DNA from: Rhizobium sp. ZPR4
Lineage (GTDB): Bacteria; Pseudomonadota; Alphaproteobacteria; Rhizobiales; Rhizobiaceae
Reading direction: 5' to 3'
Length of the DNA: 64,000 bases
Assembly: GCF_040215725.1 (NCBI RefSeq)
Contig: NZ_CP157968.1
Location: 310,001-374,000 of the forward strand
Shown: piece after piece, positions 43,122 through 50,855 of the stretch
Numbering within the stretch: position 1 is the stretch's first letter
How the letters are laid out: each line of letters starts with the position of its first letter
The notes under the pieces: model-generated
What the model was told of the DNA's origin: nothing
Database searches by the model: none
What the model saw: the letters and a program-made list of their open reading frames with translations, nothing else
Program-made: the position numbers and the translations under genes

Positions 43122-43808
43122 TCAAACCGGCGGCCGTTTGACGACGCAGAGATTCATCTCGGAGCGGATGCGAAAGCCCATCGCTTCATAGAGCGCAACG
43201 GCCGGCGCGTTCGTGATGTAGGCATGCAGATAAGCTCTTTCGCCCCGAGCCGCGATCTCACCCGCCACGAAACGGAAGAGCAAGCCGCCGAGGCCGCGCC
43301 CCTGAAAATCAGGATGAGTGCAGAGGCCGCTAAGCTCGGCAAACCCCGTCTGGCGCATGCGCTGGCCTGCCATGGCAACGAGGCGCCCCTCGATTTTCAC
43401 ACCCCAGAAGGAGCCGAGGCTCTGCGCGCGCAGCGTGAAGGGGCCAGGCTTGGTGAGTGTGGCAAGCGCCAGCATATCGGCGGCATCGGCCTCCGTCAGC
43501 GGCTCGATCCGGCGATCCGAGATACGATCGGAAGGGCGCTCCGCCATCATTTGCACGAGCCTGGCATCGGAAAGGGTCACCAACCCCTTGGGAACGATGA
43601 TTGGTTCGGCTTCGACGATCGCCATGACTTCATCTCCCGAAGGCAGCTTTGCCAGGGCTTCGAGACTTTCGACCGAATTGTCCGCAGACGCCGCAAAGGG
43701 CACGATGGAAGGCGGATAGCGGCGTGCAAGCGGGCCACCCTCAGCCAGTGAGGCGTGGGCGGTTTCAAGGGCACTCCAGATCGGGCGGTCGAGAATGTGG
43801 CTCATCAT
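43122..43808 (-). CDS. GNAT-family N-acetyltransferase
   Basis: A 228-residue GNAT acetyltransferase. The catalytic domain is in the C-terminal half (about 100-225); motif A with the acetyl-CoA-binding loop is LSGLCTHPDFQGRGLGGLLFR (Q-G-R-G-L-G) and motif B is AYLHAYITNAPAVALYEAMGF. The N-terminal 90 residues resemble the small FR47-like proteins that precede this domain. The acceptor is unknown. The start overlaps the stop of the MarR gene by four bases, so the pair is co-translated and the acetyltransferase is probably under MarR control. Confidence 0.87.
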   Translation of the reverse strand: MMSHILDRPIWSALETAHASLAEGGPLARRYPPSIVPFAASADNSVESLEALAKLPSGDEVMAIVEAEPIIVPKGLVTLSDARLVQMMAERPSDRISDRRIEPLTEADAADMLALATLTKPGPFTLRAQSLGSFWGVKIEGRLVAMAGQRMRQTGFAELSGLCTHPDFQGRGLGGLLFRFVAGEIAARGERAYLHAYITNAPAVALYEAMGFRIRSEMNLCVVKRPPV

Positions 43809-44296
43809 TGCTGCTCCTTGCCGAGGTTGCCGCGTCGCTTGAGCGGAGCTTGGGCTAACCCATCCTCGATTGCGGCCAGCTGTTGCAATATCGGCCCGGA
43901 AAGGTCGCCGCAGAGCTCGCGAACCGCCTGCTCTATGCGCGGCCAGACGGATTTTTTCGAATAATCAATAAGTTCCTGTCCCTTGGAAGTCAGCGAGATC
44001 AGACGGCGACGCTGGTCTTCGGTCGAGGCCTGCATGTCGACATAGCCCAACTCCAGAAGCTGTGAGACGGTGCGCGTCGCGCCCGGCTGGGTGATACCGA
44101 CAGCCTGGGCAAGTTCGCCGATCGTCAGCGGACCAGCGCGATCGATGGCCGCGAGAAACGGATACTGGGCAGACTGCAAAGAGACGTCCAACTCCTCCAT
44201 GATCTGCTGCGTATCGGCCTGCAGACGCTCGCCGATACGGCGAAATCGGCTGCCGAGACAGAGGAAACCCATCGCCCTCACAATATCCTCAGTCAA
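43805..44296 (-). CDS. MarR-family transcriptional regulator
   Basis: A 163-residue MarR-type winged-helix regulator. The DNA-binding part (about 40-115) shows LTIGELAQAVGITQPGATRTVSQLLELGYVDMQASTEDQRRRLISLTSKGQEL, with the D-x-R-R wing signature. Start is TTG 44296, supported by AGGGG six bases upstream. A perfect AT-rich palindrome ends 21 bases before the start, matching the usual autorepressor layout. First gene of a two-gene unit with the GNAT acetyltransferase. Confidence 0.9.
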   Translation of the reverse strand: MTEDIVRAMGFLCLGSRFRRIGERLQADTQQIMEELDVSLQSAQYPFLAAIDRAGPLTIGELAQAVGITQPGATRTVSQLLELGYVDMQASTEDQRRRLISLTSKGQELIDYSKKSVWPRIEQAVRELCGDLSGPILQQLAAIEDGLAQAPLKRRGNLGKEQQ

Positions 44297-44316
44297 ATTG
44301 AACCCCTCATTCTCAA

Positions 44317-44338
44317 ATTATATAAGTGGTTATATAAT
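44317..44338. promoter_or_regulatory. MarR-type operator palindrome
   Basis: Perfect inverted repeat ATTATATAA-GTGG-TTATATAAT, nine-base arms and a four-base spacer, immediately upstream of the MarR gene. Size (22 bases), AT-rich arms and position are those of MarR autoregulatory operators. Confidence 0.75.
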
Positions 44339-44776
44339 ACGTTATGCGACTATGATCAAGCGCCGTCGCTCGTTTGGAGGATGCGAATATACAATCTCAA
44401 TGATTGCATTTGCCAAACGGCCCCGGCTTTCGCCGATCGCTGCCATCCAAAGGCGAACTAACGCTAAGGTCGTATACTGTTTGAATCTGGAACGCGGACA
44501 GGGCCGCATCGAGCAGAAGCACTACTGATCTATTCCTCCGCAGAAGAGCCGAGCGCTACGATGTTTCCGATTTTTCCGCGCGACCGGAACTGCTCAAGAA
44601 GAACTCAAACTACTGAAATAATTTCAGAATATTTATCGCCTTGCGGGCAATTCAACCTTCCATGAAATTAAGCTCATACGAATATTATTTCTTTAGAATT
44701 TTACATATTAACTGAATACTAATAAACACCTTAACTTTCCGAGTCATATTAGCTAACCATTACGCAAGCGGAGGTA
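44339..44776. other. AT-rich intergenic region upstream of polysaccharide locus
   Basis: About 440 bases without a credible gene between the MarR operator and the glycosyltransferase. Its last 160 bases are clearly richer in A and T than the rest of the window (runs such as ATTTCTTTAGAATTTTACATATTAA in scattered form), which fits a long regulated promoter and leader of the polysaccharide genes. No clear repeats or RNA structure were recognised. Confidence 0.5.
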
Positions 44777-45739
44777 ATGGTTGTGCAAGATATTGGTACA
44801 GACTCTCAAAGATATTCAGGAAGAGCTTACTCAATCAAGAATGGCGTCCAAAAATCCAGCTCCAGCGGGTCGGACGCCGCCAGTGCGCATCCTGTTTCCG
44901 AAGAGCAGATTTCAAATCAGGAGAGCCAAATGCAGCCGGCAGACGCGCCCGAACACGGAACCGCCATTCCTGCTCAAGACTATCCGCTTACGCTTCCAAG
45001 CGTGTTGATCGGCGGATTGCCCATCACTGTCGTCAATCGACGGAATGCCGCCTCTTTCATGGTCGATGTAGCGCGGAGACGCCGCCGCGACAGCCGGCCC
45101 TATTACTTTACGTCGGCCAATGGCGAGGTCGTCGCACGCGTTCATGCGGATGCCAATATCGCCAAACTCTTCCAGGAAGCGGATCAGATTCTGGCCGACG
45201 GCCAGCCGCTCGTCATGGCCTCGCGCTTGCTCTGCAGGGTGCAGCTTCCCGAACGCGTGGCGACAACGGATCTCTTCCACGATGTTGCCGAACTGGCCGA
45301 AAGGGAGGGCATAAGCTTCTATCTCCTGGGAGCGGCAGAAACCGCAAATCAAAAAGCGGTCGCCGCCGTGCAGGCACGCTACCCCGGCTTGCATATCGCC
45401 GGTCATTGCCATGGCTATCTTGCGGGAGAAGCACTGGAACAGAAACTTGACGAGATCAATGCCCTTGCGCCCGACATATTGTGGATCGGCCTCGGCGTTC
45501 CGCGCGAGCAGATCTTCGTGCATGATTTTGCCGCGCGGCTTGCCAATGTCGGCATCATCAAGACATCCGGTGGGCTCTTCGACCATCTGGCGGAGAGAAC
45601 GAAGAGGGCACCCATCTGGGTCCAGAGAGTGGGCTTTGAGTGGTTCTGGCGGATGCTGATGGAGCCTCGCCGCCTGTTCTGGCGCTACCTGACGACCAAT
45701 CCCTACGCCATCTACGCGATCCTGAGGTATTCGAAATGA
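44777..45739 (+). CDS. WecG/TagA/CpsF-family glycosyltransferase
   Basis: A 320-residue glycosyltransferase of family GT26. The core lies at about 75-310: IGGLPITVVNRRNAASFM, FTSANGEVVARVHADANIAKLFQEADQILADGQPLVMASRLL, YLLGAAETANQKAV, APDILWIGLGVPREQIFVHDF and the C-terminal VQRVGFEWFWRMLMEPRRLFWRYL, a family signature. Members add N-acetylmannosamine-type or other sugars to lipid-linked intermediates at the inner membrane face. The first 75 residues are a poorly conserved, polar tail. ATG 44777 lies only two bases after GGAGG; GTG 44783 at eight bases is the better-spaced start. Four-base overlap with the next gene. Confidence 0.88.
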   Translation: MVVQDIGTDSQRYSGRAYSIKNGVQKSSSSGSDAASAHPVSEEQISNQESQMQPADAPEHGTAIPAQDYPLTLPSVLIGGLPITVVNRRNAASFMVDVARRRRRDSRPYYFTSANGEVVARVHADANIAKLFQEADQILADGQPLVMASRLLCRVQLPERVATTDLFHDVAELAEREGISFYLLGAAETANQKAVAAVQARYPGLHIAGHCHGYLAGEALEQKLDEINALAPDILWIGLGVPREQIFVHDFAARLANVGIIKTSGGLFDHLAERTKRAPIWVQRVGFEWFWRMLMEPRRLFWRYLTTNPYAIYAILRYSK

Positions 45740-46989
45740 TGTACGGGCGACATATAGAGCCACCGACGAACGAAACGGACACCGACATAGCCATCGTCGG
45801 CGGCGGGCTTTCCGGCACGCTTGCGGCCTGCCTGCTCGGGCGAGCTGGTTATCGGGTGACGCTGATCGATCGTCATCGCGTCTTTCCCCAGGAGTTCCGT
45901 GTCGAGAAGATCGGTAGCGAAGAGGTTGAAAAGCTGCAGCGACTTCAGCTGTTTGCACCTCTATCGGCCGCCGCCGTACCCTTTGATGAGATCATCAACA
46001 TGCACAAGGGACACGTGGTGGATCGGACACACGGCCAGCACTATGGATTTTTCTACAACAGGCTCGTCACGGCGATGCGGAGCGCGCTGCCCGAGACGGT
46101 GAATTTCGTCGTCGGCCAGGTCCGCAGCTTGCGGATCGGAGCCGCACAACAGCGGATATCGGTCCTTGGCCAGGACGAAATCACCGCGCGATTGCTGGTG
46201 ATCGCGACCGGTATGGGCGATACTCTGCGCCGGGATCTTGGTATTCTACACCGACAGATCAGCGATCGGCGCCCGCTCGCATTCGGCTTCAACATTCGTC
46301 CGCTGCGATCCAATAGATTTCGCCACACCGCCCTGACCTATCACGGTGACGGCGATGGAATCGACCATCTCAATCTATTTCCGGTCCCGGGAACGACACG
46401 AGCCAACCTCTTTCTGTTCCGGGATCCGCGCGATCCGTGGGTCAAATCGCTATATGACGATCCGAAGCAGGTGCTCACAGCTGCCTTCCCATCACTTGTC
46501 GACACCTTTGGTGATTTTGAAATCGGTAGCCGGATCGATAGCTGGCTCACCGATATAACCGCCGCTGAAAATTGCCGGCAGGATGGCGTCGTGCTGATCG
46601 GAGATGCTTATCTGACCTCCTGTCCGGCAAGCGGCCTTGGGGTCAGCCGGCTCCTGACCGATGTCGAGCGTTTGTGCTGTGGGCATATCCCGCAATGGAT
46701 GGCAGAAACTTCCATCGATTACACCAAGATCGCTGCCTATTACGACGACCCGGAAAAGCTTGATATGGACATCAGCTCGGTACGAATGACCGATCATCAC
46801 TTCCATCTGACGACGAAAACCGATGTCGGGTGGCGCCTGCGCCGTCAGTTCCATTTCATGCGTCGACGCGTGCTGTACAGTATCAAAAACATAAGTCCTG
46901 CTCTTGCCGCAAAGCTTCATCAGCTCAAGACGATACGCACCAGGTCTGCGCTACGATCCGCTGCGCTGAACTCGAAACCTGTGGCATAG
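45736..46989 (+). CDS. FAD-dependent oxidoreductase in polysaccharide locus
   Basis: A 417-residue flavoprotein of the FAD-dependent monooxygenase/halogenase-like group. The N-terminal dinucleotide motif is IVGGGLSGTLAACLLGRAGYRVTLIDRH (about 17-44), LLVIATGMG marks the middle, and the second FAD motif DGVVLIGDAYLTSCPASGLGVSRLLTDVERL lies at about 293-323. The ATG overlaps the stop of the glycosyltransferase gene (ATGA), so both are made together. Substrate unknown; it may oxidise a sugar or lipid carrier intermediate. Flavin oxidoreductases of this type are not a standard part of Wzx/Wzy loci. Confidence 0.82.
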   Translation: MMYGRHIEPPTNETDTDIAIVGGGLSGTLAACLLGRAGYRVTLIDRHRVFPQEFRVEKIGSEEVEKLQRLQLFAPLSAAAVPFDEIINMHKGHVVDRTHGQHYGFFYNRLVTAMRSALPETVNFVVGQVRSLRIGAAQQRISVLGQDEITARLLVIATGMGDTLRRDLGILHRQISDRRPLAFGFNIRPLRSNRFRHTALTYHGDGDGIDHLNLFPVPGTTRANLFLFRDPRDPWVKSLYDDPKQVLTAAFPSLVDTFGDFEIGSRIDSWLTDITAAENCRQDGVVLIGDAYLTSCPASGLGVSRLLTDVERLCCGHIPQWMAETSIDYTKIAAYYDDPEKLDMDISSVRMTDHHFHLTTKTDVGWRLRRQFHFMRRRVLYSIKNISPALAAKLHQLKTIRTRSALRSAALNSKPVA

Positions 46990-47102
46990 CCGAGCTGACA
47001 AGCAGGAAATGATGTTTCGGGAAATATTCGTTAATGGAAATATAGTATGTTTCTAAAATGTGAAGCATGCATAGCTGTATCGGTAATATTGTGGGGTTGA
47101 CG

Positions 47103-47987
47103 ATGGCAGTTTTAGGCGCATTTCCTCCTGGACTTACTTGCCGGCCGATCGAAGAGAGTGACTGGGAAGGCATCATCGATTGCCTCCGCAGAAACTTTCC
47201 GACACGCGACCGAGGCTATTGGGAACGTGCCGTCACGCGTATGGAAAAGCGGCCTTTCGTGCCCGACCTGCCAAAATACGGCTTCGTCCTGGATATGTCC
47301 GGGCGCATCGTCGGCGTCTTGCTGGCGCTCTATTTTCGGCATGAGGGGCTGGAGGGCGAAGAGCTCCGCTGCAATCTGTCGAGCTGGTCTGTCGATCCGG
47401 AATACCGTGCTTTTGCCGGCAAGATGGTGATCGCGGCGCTGAGACGAAAGAACGTGACCTTTATCAATGTTTCGCCGGCCCCGGGAACCATCAAGGTCAA
47501 TGAGGCGCTAGGCTTCCGCCGTTATGCCGATGGGCAGCTTGCTTTCCTGCCGATGTTGAGTGCTGCGGGAGGTCCGTACCACGTGCTCGAAGCCCGCTCC
47601 GATCTTCCCGAAATGTCGATGCTCTCGCAGGGCGACAGGGAGATCCTCCTCCAGCATGCGGCACTCGAATGCCTGTCGTTGATTTGTGTCGACGGTGACA
47701 GGGCATTTCCCTTCGTGTTCAAGACGCGCCGCATCTTCCATGGCATCGTTCCGAGTGCCCAGGTGATCTACTGTCGCACGCCCGAGGAACTCGGACGGTG
47801 CGCCGGCGCGCTCGGCCGCCATCTCCTGCGAAAAGGCATATTCCTCTGCGTCGTCGACGCGAACGGGCCGGTGCCTGGTCTCGTCGGACGTTACTTTGCC
47901 GGAAGCGGGACCAAGTATTTCAAAGGCCCGAAGCCGCCCTCACTCGGAGACCTGACATTCACCGAGCTCGTCATCTTCGGTTTCTGA
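47103..47987 (+). CDS. GNAT-like acyltransferase in polysaccharide locus
   Basis: A 294-residue protein with a GNAT-like N-terminal half: LTCRPIEESDWEGIIDCLRRNFPTRDRGYWERAV, FVLDMSGRIVGVLLALYF, LSSWSVDPEYRAFAGKMVIAALRRKNVTFINVSPAPGTIKVNEALGFRRY. The C-terminal 140 residues do not match a domain I recognise. Similar proteins occur in rhizobial and other exopolysaccharide clusters, where they may acylate the sugar unit. ATG 47103 has GGGG seven bases before it; ATG 47067 is an alternative. Ends before the convergent polymerase gene. Confidence 0.68.
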   Translation: MAVLGAFPPGLTCRPIEESDWEGIIDCLRRNFPTRDRGYWERAVTRMEKRPFVPDLPKYGFVLDMSGRIVGVLLALYFRHEGLEGEELRCNLSSWSVDPEYRAFAGKMVIAALRRKNVTFINVSPAPGTIKVNEALGFRRYADGQLAFLPMLSAAGGPYHVLEARSDLPEMSMLSQGDREILLQHAALECLSLICVDGDRAFPFVFKTRRIFHGIVPSAQVIYCRTPEELGRCAGALGRHLLRKGIFLCVVDANGPVPGLVGRYFAGSGTKYFKGPKPPSLGDLTFTELVIFGF

Positions 47988-48108
47988 TCCTGAGAGAGAA
48001 CCGACGCCGGGCTTTTGGAGTTTCCGCAAGGCTTAGACACCTTCCAATCGTGCTATTCGTTCCCTTGAACGAACGGCTCCATGCGGGCACGATTGAATAT
48101 CGACCGAG

Positions 48109-49668
48109 TCATAGTTGCCGCGACGGCATATGTTCTCCCGACTGGCTGAGCAGGCCGCGCGAGATGCTGAGTGAGCGCCAGCGCGCTCCAAAGGAAACAC
48201 CGACAAGCAGAAGGCAGAAGCCGAGCGCCAGAGGTGAAAAGAACGCCTCTTCCTGCAATACGGCATTGGACGCGATCGTGACGACCGCGACGAAAGCGAA
48301 AAGAAAGTCCGGATCGCCAGTGGCAATCAGCTGCCTGCGAGCCGATAGCGCCAGTGCGGCAAGAAAACCGAAGAAGACGAAGCTGCCCACACCCATCTGA
48401 TAGAGCATGACGCCGACAGCACTTTCGACGGGGACGGAGGCAACACCCTCGTCCTGTGCCCGGTCCCAATCCAGATTGAGACTTGTACTCGAAAGATTGC
48501 CGCCGATCCCCAGGCCCTGCCCGAGCGGATTGTGCAGGAACTCGCGAACACCCGCGATCAGGCCGAGAACATGGTAATCTCCATGCGTCGCACCGAAAAG
48601 GATGGCGGCGGCCGTCCAGACGGCAGCTAGCACGACGACTGCAAGCAGCGTCAGTTCCGCACTGGAGGGACGATAGATCAACCGAGCACCGATCGCCGCC
48701 AGCAGCATGAACGTCGCACCCTTGGAGCCGATGACGAGCAGCAGCGGCAGGGCGGCAATCGGCAGCAGCCAGCGCCCTCTAAACAAGAGCCAGGCCGACA
48801 TGATGCTCAGGCCGTAAGCATAGCTGATCGGATGAAAGTTCGGACCGCCATTGCGGAAGATCGGAGGAAACAAATCGCTAAACAGCTTGATGTTGAAGAA
48901 GGTCGTCATCATCGTATCTTCGATACCGCGAAGCACGAAGCCGGTTTCTCTCAGCTTCTTTTCCCATACACCGGCCTCGATCTGAGCCTTCAGGCCACGA
49001 TGAATATAGAGATCGCCATGAAACAGACTGAGGAAATCCATCCGGAAGATCTGTTCCAGATAGCCATAGATGATGGCAACGGCGCAGAGCCAGAGGATGC
49101 CCTTGCGCAGGTCAACCGGATAGAGACTGGCAGCCAGAATTGCGATGTGGAAACATGCAAGCGGGGTGATCGTATTGCGGAAATAGATGACGGCATCCTT
49201 CGGTCCGCCGTGAACAGCACCGAGCGCAAGATAGAAAGTAACTATGCCGCAGAGCACGAAACTGAATATCAGCCAGGGTCGCAATTCGGCCAGGGCCCGC
49301 ACACGATATTGAAAGGAGGCCATGACGAAGGCGACGAAGGCAGTCATCAGGATAACGAAATTGGCGCCACGCAACGCATCGAACGTGTCGTGATCGGGCA
49401 CGAAAGGTGTGAACCAGGCAACCACGAGATTCTGGTAGAGAAAGGAACAGGCAATGACGATCGGGATGCAGCCGGGCTGAGCAATGGCCAGGACGAGCGT
49501 CAAGGCAAATGTCGCGGCAACCCCAAAAGGTGTCCAGACGGCGAACGCCGAAACGGAGGCAATGACCGCAAGAATGGCGATGCAAAGGTGAAAGATGGCA
49601 TCCGAGCGCAGCGCGCTCATGCCTCCCGCCCCGAAGCCGGCGCGACCTTCCGTGATGCTCATCGTCAA
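48109..49668 (-). CDS. Wzy-like polysaccharide polymerase / O-antigen ligase family membrane protein
   Basis: A 519-residue membrane protein with about twelve helices and a large periplasmic loop between about residues 190 and 270. The helix pattern and the motif region LHNPLGQGLGIGGNLSS (about 385-400), preceded by a membrane span and followed by ESAVGVMLYQMGVGSFVFFGFL, match the Wzy/WaaL superfamily, where the Gly-rich loop follows the conserved Arg. It would polymerise lipid-linked repeat units in the periplasm. Start ATG 49668, or ATG 49662. Located downstream of the GH5 and Wzc-like genes on the same strand, consistent with one operon. Confidence 0.82.
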   Translation of the reverse strand: MTMSITEGRAGFGAGGMSALRSDAIFHLCIAILAVIASVSAFAVWTPFGVAATFALTLVLAIAQPGCIPIVIACSFLYQNLVVAWFTPFVPDHDTFDALRGANFVILMTAFVAFVMASFQYRVRALAELRPWLIFSFVLCGIVTFYLALGAVHGGPKDAVIYFRNTITPLACFHIAILAASLYPVDLRKGILWLCAVAIIYGYLEQIFRMDFLSLFHGDLYIHRGLKAQIEAGVWEKKLRETGFVLRGIEDTMMTTFFNIKLFSDLFPPIFRNGGPNFHPISYAYGLSIMSAWLLFRGRWLLPIAALPLLLVIGSKGATFMLLAAIGARLIYRPSSAELTLLAVVVLAAVWTAAAILFGATHGDYHVLGLIAGVREFLHNPLGQGLGIGGNLSSTSLNLDWDRAQDEGVASVPVESAVGVMLYQMGVGSFVFFGFLAALALSARRQLIATGDPDFLFAFVAVVTIASNAVLQEEAFFSPLALGFCLLLVGVSFGARWRSLSISRGLLSQSGEHMPSRQL

Positions 49669-49721
49669 ACTCCGTCCGTCCGCATCAGTTGTCGTTACTC
49701 ACTGCCATATTCCTCAGCATT

Positions 49722-50855
49722 TCAGCGTCCGCCACGGCCATCCAGGAGTGCGGCGATCATGACGCTGTCGAAACCCTCAGTGCTGCGCCGGCTCTTGATG
49801 ATGCCGAAGCCCTGATCGAGTTCCCAATAGACCCAACCGATCTGATTGGCCTCTGCCGCTTGCCGTACGGCCCGAACCCAGAACCTGCGGCTTTCGGCAT
49901 CGACGCAGAAATTGAGTACGCCAAACTCATTCATCATCACCGGACAGTCATGTGTTTCGGACCAGCGCCTCAGCCTCCCGAACTCGGTGGCGATCGCCGC
50001 TTCTGTCCAGGGCGTCGCCAATTGCTCTTCGATGAGACTTGCGGCCTGCTCATCTCCGCCGGCACGCAGCTTGTCGATGCTCTCCTGCACGAGAGGCGTT
50101 TCGATAGTAGCCGGAAAGGGCAAACTCGAAATCCGCGCAAGCGGAGACGCATCCCAGGTCTCGCATTGCTGGGTAAAGGCCGTGGGTGCGTAGAAATGAA
50201 TGGCGGCGATCTGGTTGTCATCGGCAAGAGGCGGCGTTTCGCCGATTTCCCAGATGCCCTGAGAGGGCGACGGCCCCCAAATCAGCGTATGGCTCGGGCA
50301 TTTGGATCGCACGACCTCGGCAAGCCGGTCCCGTAGTTGAAGCCATGCGTCACTTCGCATGGGCGGCTCGTTCAGCAATTCCGCGTAGACCGATTCACCT
50401 GGGAGATTGGCGACGACGCTGCTTAGCGCCATCCATGCCTTGGCCGCCCTTTGCGAACCGGCCTCGAAATCCTGACGGAGAGCCGTGTGCAGACTTGCAG
50501 AGGGATGCATGTCCGCAAGGACGGAAAAACCCAGCCGATTGAGGTCGGTCACGCCTGCCTCGATGCGATGGAGCGCGGTCGTATCGCCTGCCGACAGGAG
50601 ATCGCCATTAATCGGCAAGCGGATGGTTTCAAAGCCCGATTGGCGAAGCTTTTCGAGCACTGGCTCGCTTGGCGCCACTCCATCGCTGCTATCGAACCAT
50701 CCAGGCAGATTGATGCCGCGCGAGGGTACGATGGGTTTGCCCGCCGCGCGCGCCGCGCCGACAGCAGGAAGAGCAGCCAGAATGGAGCCGCCTGCAAGCT
50801 TGAGAGCGCTTCGGCGCGATATCATCGTCGATCGCAAGCCGCGTCCCACGATCAT
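49722..50855 (-). CDS. Secreted GH5-family glycoside hydrolase
   Basis: A 377-residue glycanase of family 5 (cellulase clan). It has a Tat-type signal peptide (SRRSALKLAGGSILAALPAVGAARA, residues about 13-38). The catalytic acid/base is in AELLNEPPM (Asn-Glu-Pro) and the nucleophile in MMNEFGVLNF, both at the expected strand ends; SRGINLPGWFD near the N-terminus and WVYWELDQGFG near the end complete the barrel pattern. The start overlaps the stop of the Wzc-like gene by four bases (ATGA). Periplasmic glycanases inside polysaccharide operons usually trim the polymer or control its length. Confidence 0.88.
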   Translation of the reverse strand: MIVGRGLRSTMISRRSALKLAGGSILAALPAVGAARAAGKPIVPSRGINLPGWFDSSDGVAPSEPVLEKLRQSGFETIRLPINGDLLSAGDTTALHRIEAGVTDLNRLGFSVLADMHPSASLHTALRQDFEAGSQRAAKAWMALSSVVANLPGESVYAELLNEPPMRSDAWLQLRDRLAEVVRSKCPSHTLIWGPSPSQGIWEIGETPPLADDNQIAAIHFYAPTAFTQQCETWDASPLARISSLPFPATIETPLVQESIDKLRAGGDEQAASLIEEQLATPWTEAAIATEFGRLRRWSETHDCPVMMNEFGVLNFCVDAESRRFWVRAVRQAAEANQIGWVYWELDQGFGIIKSRRSTEGFDSVMIAALLDGRGGR

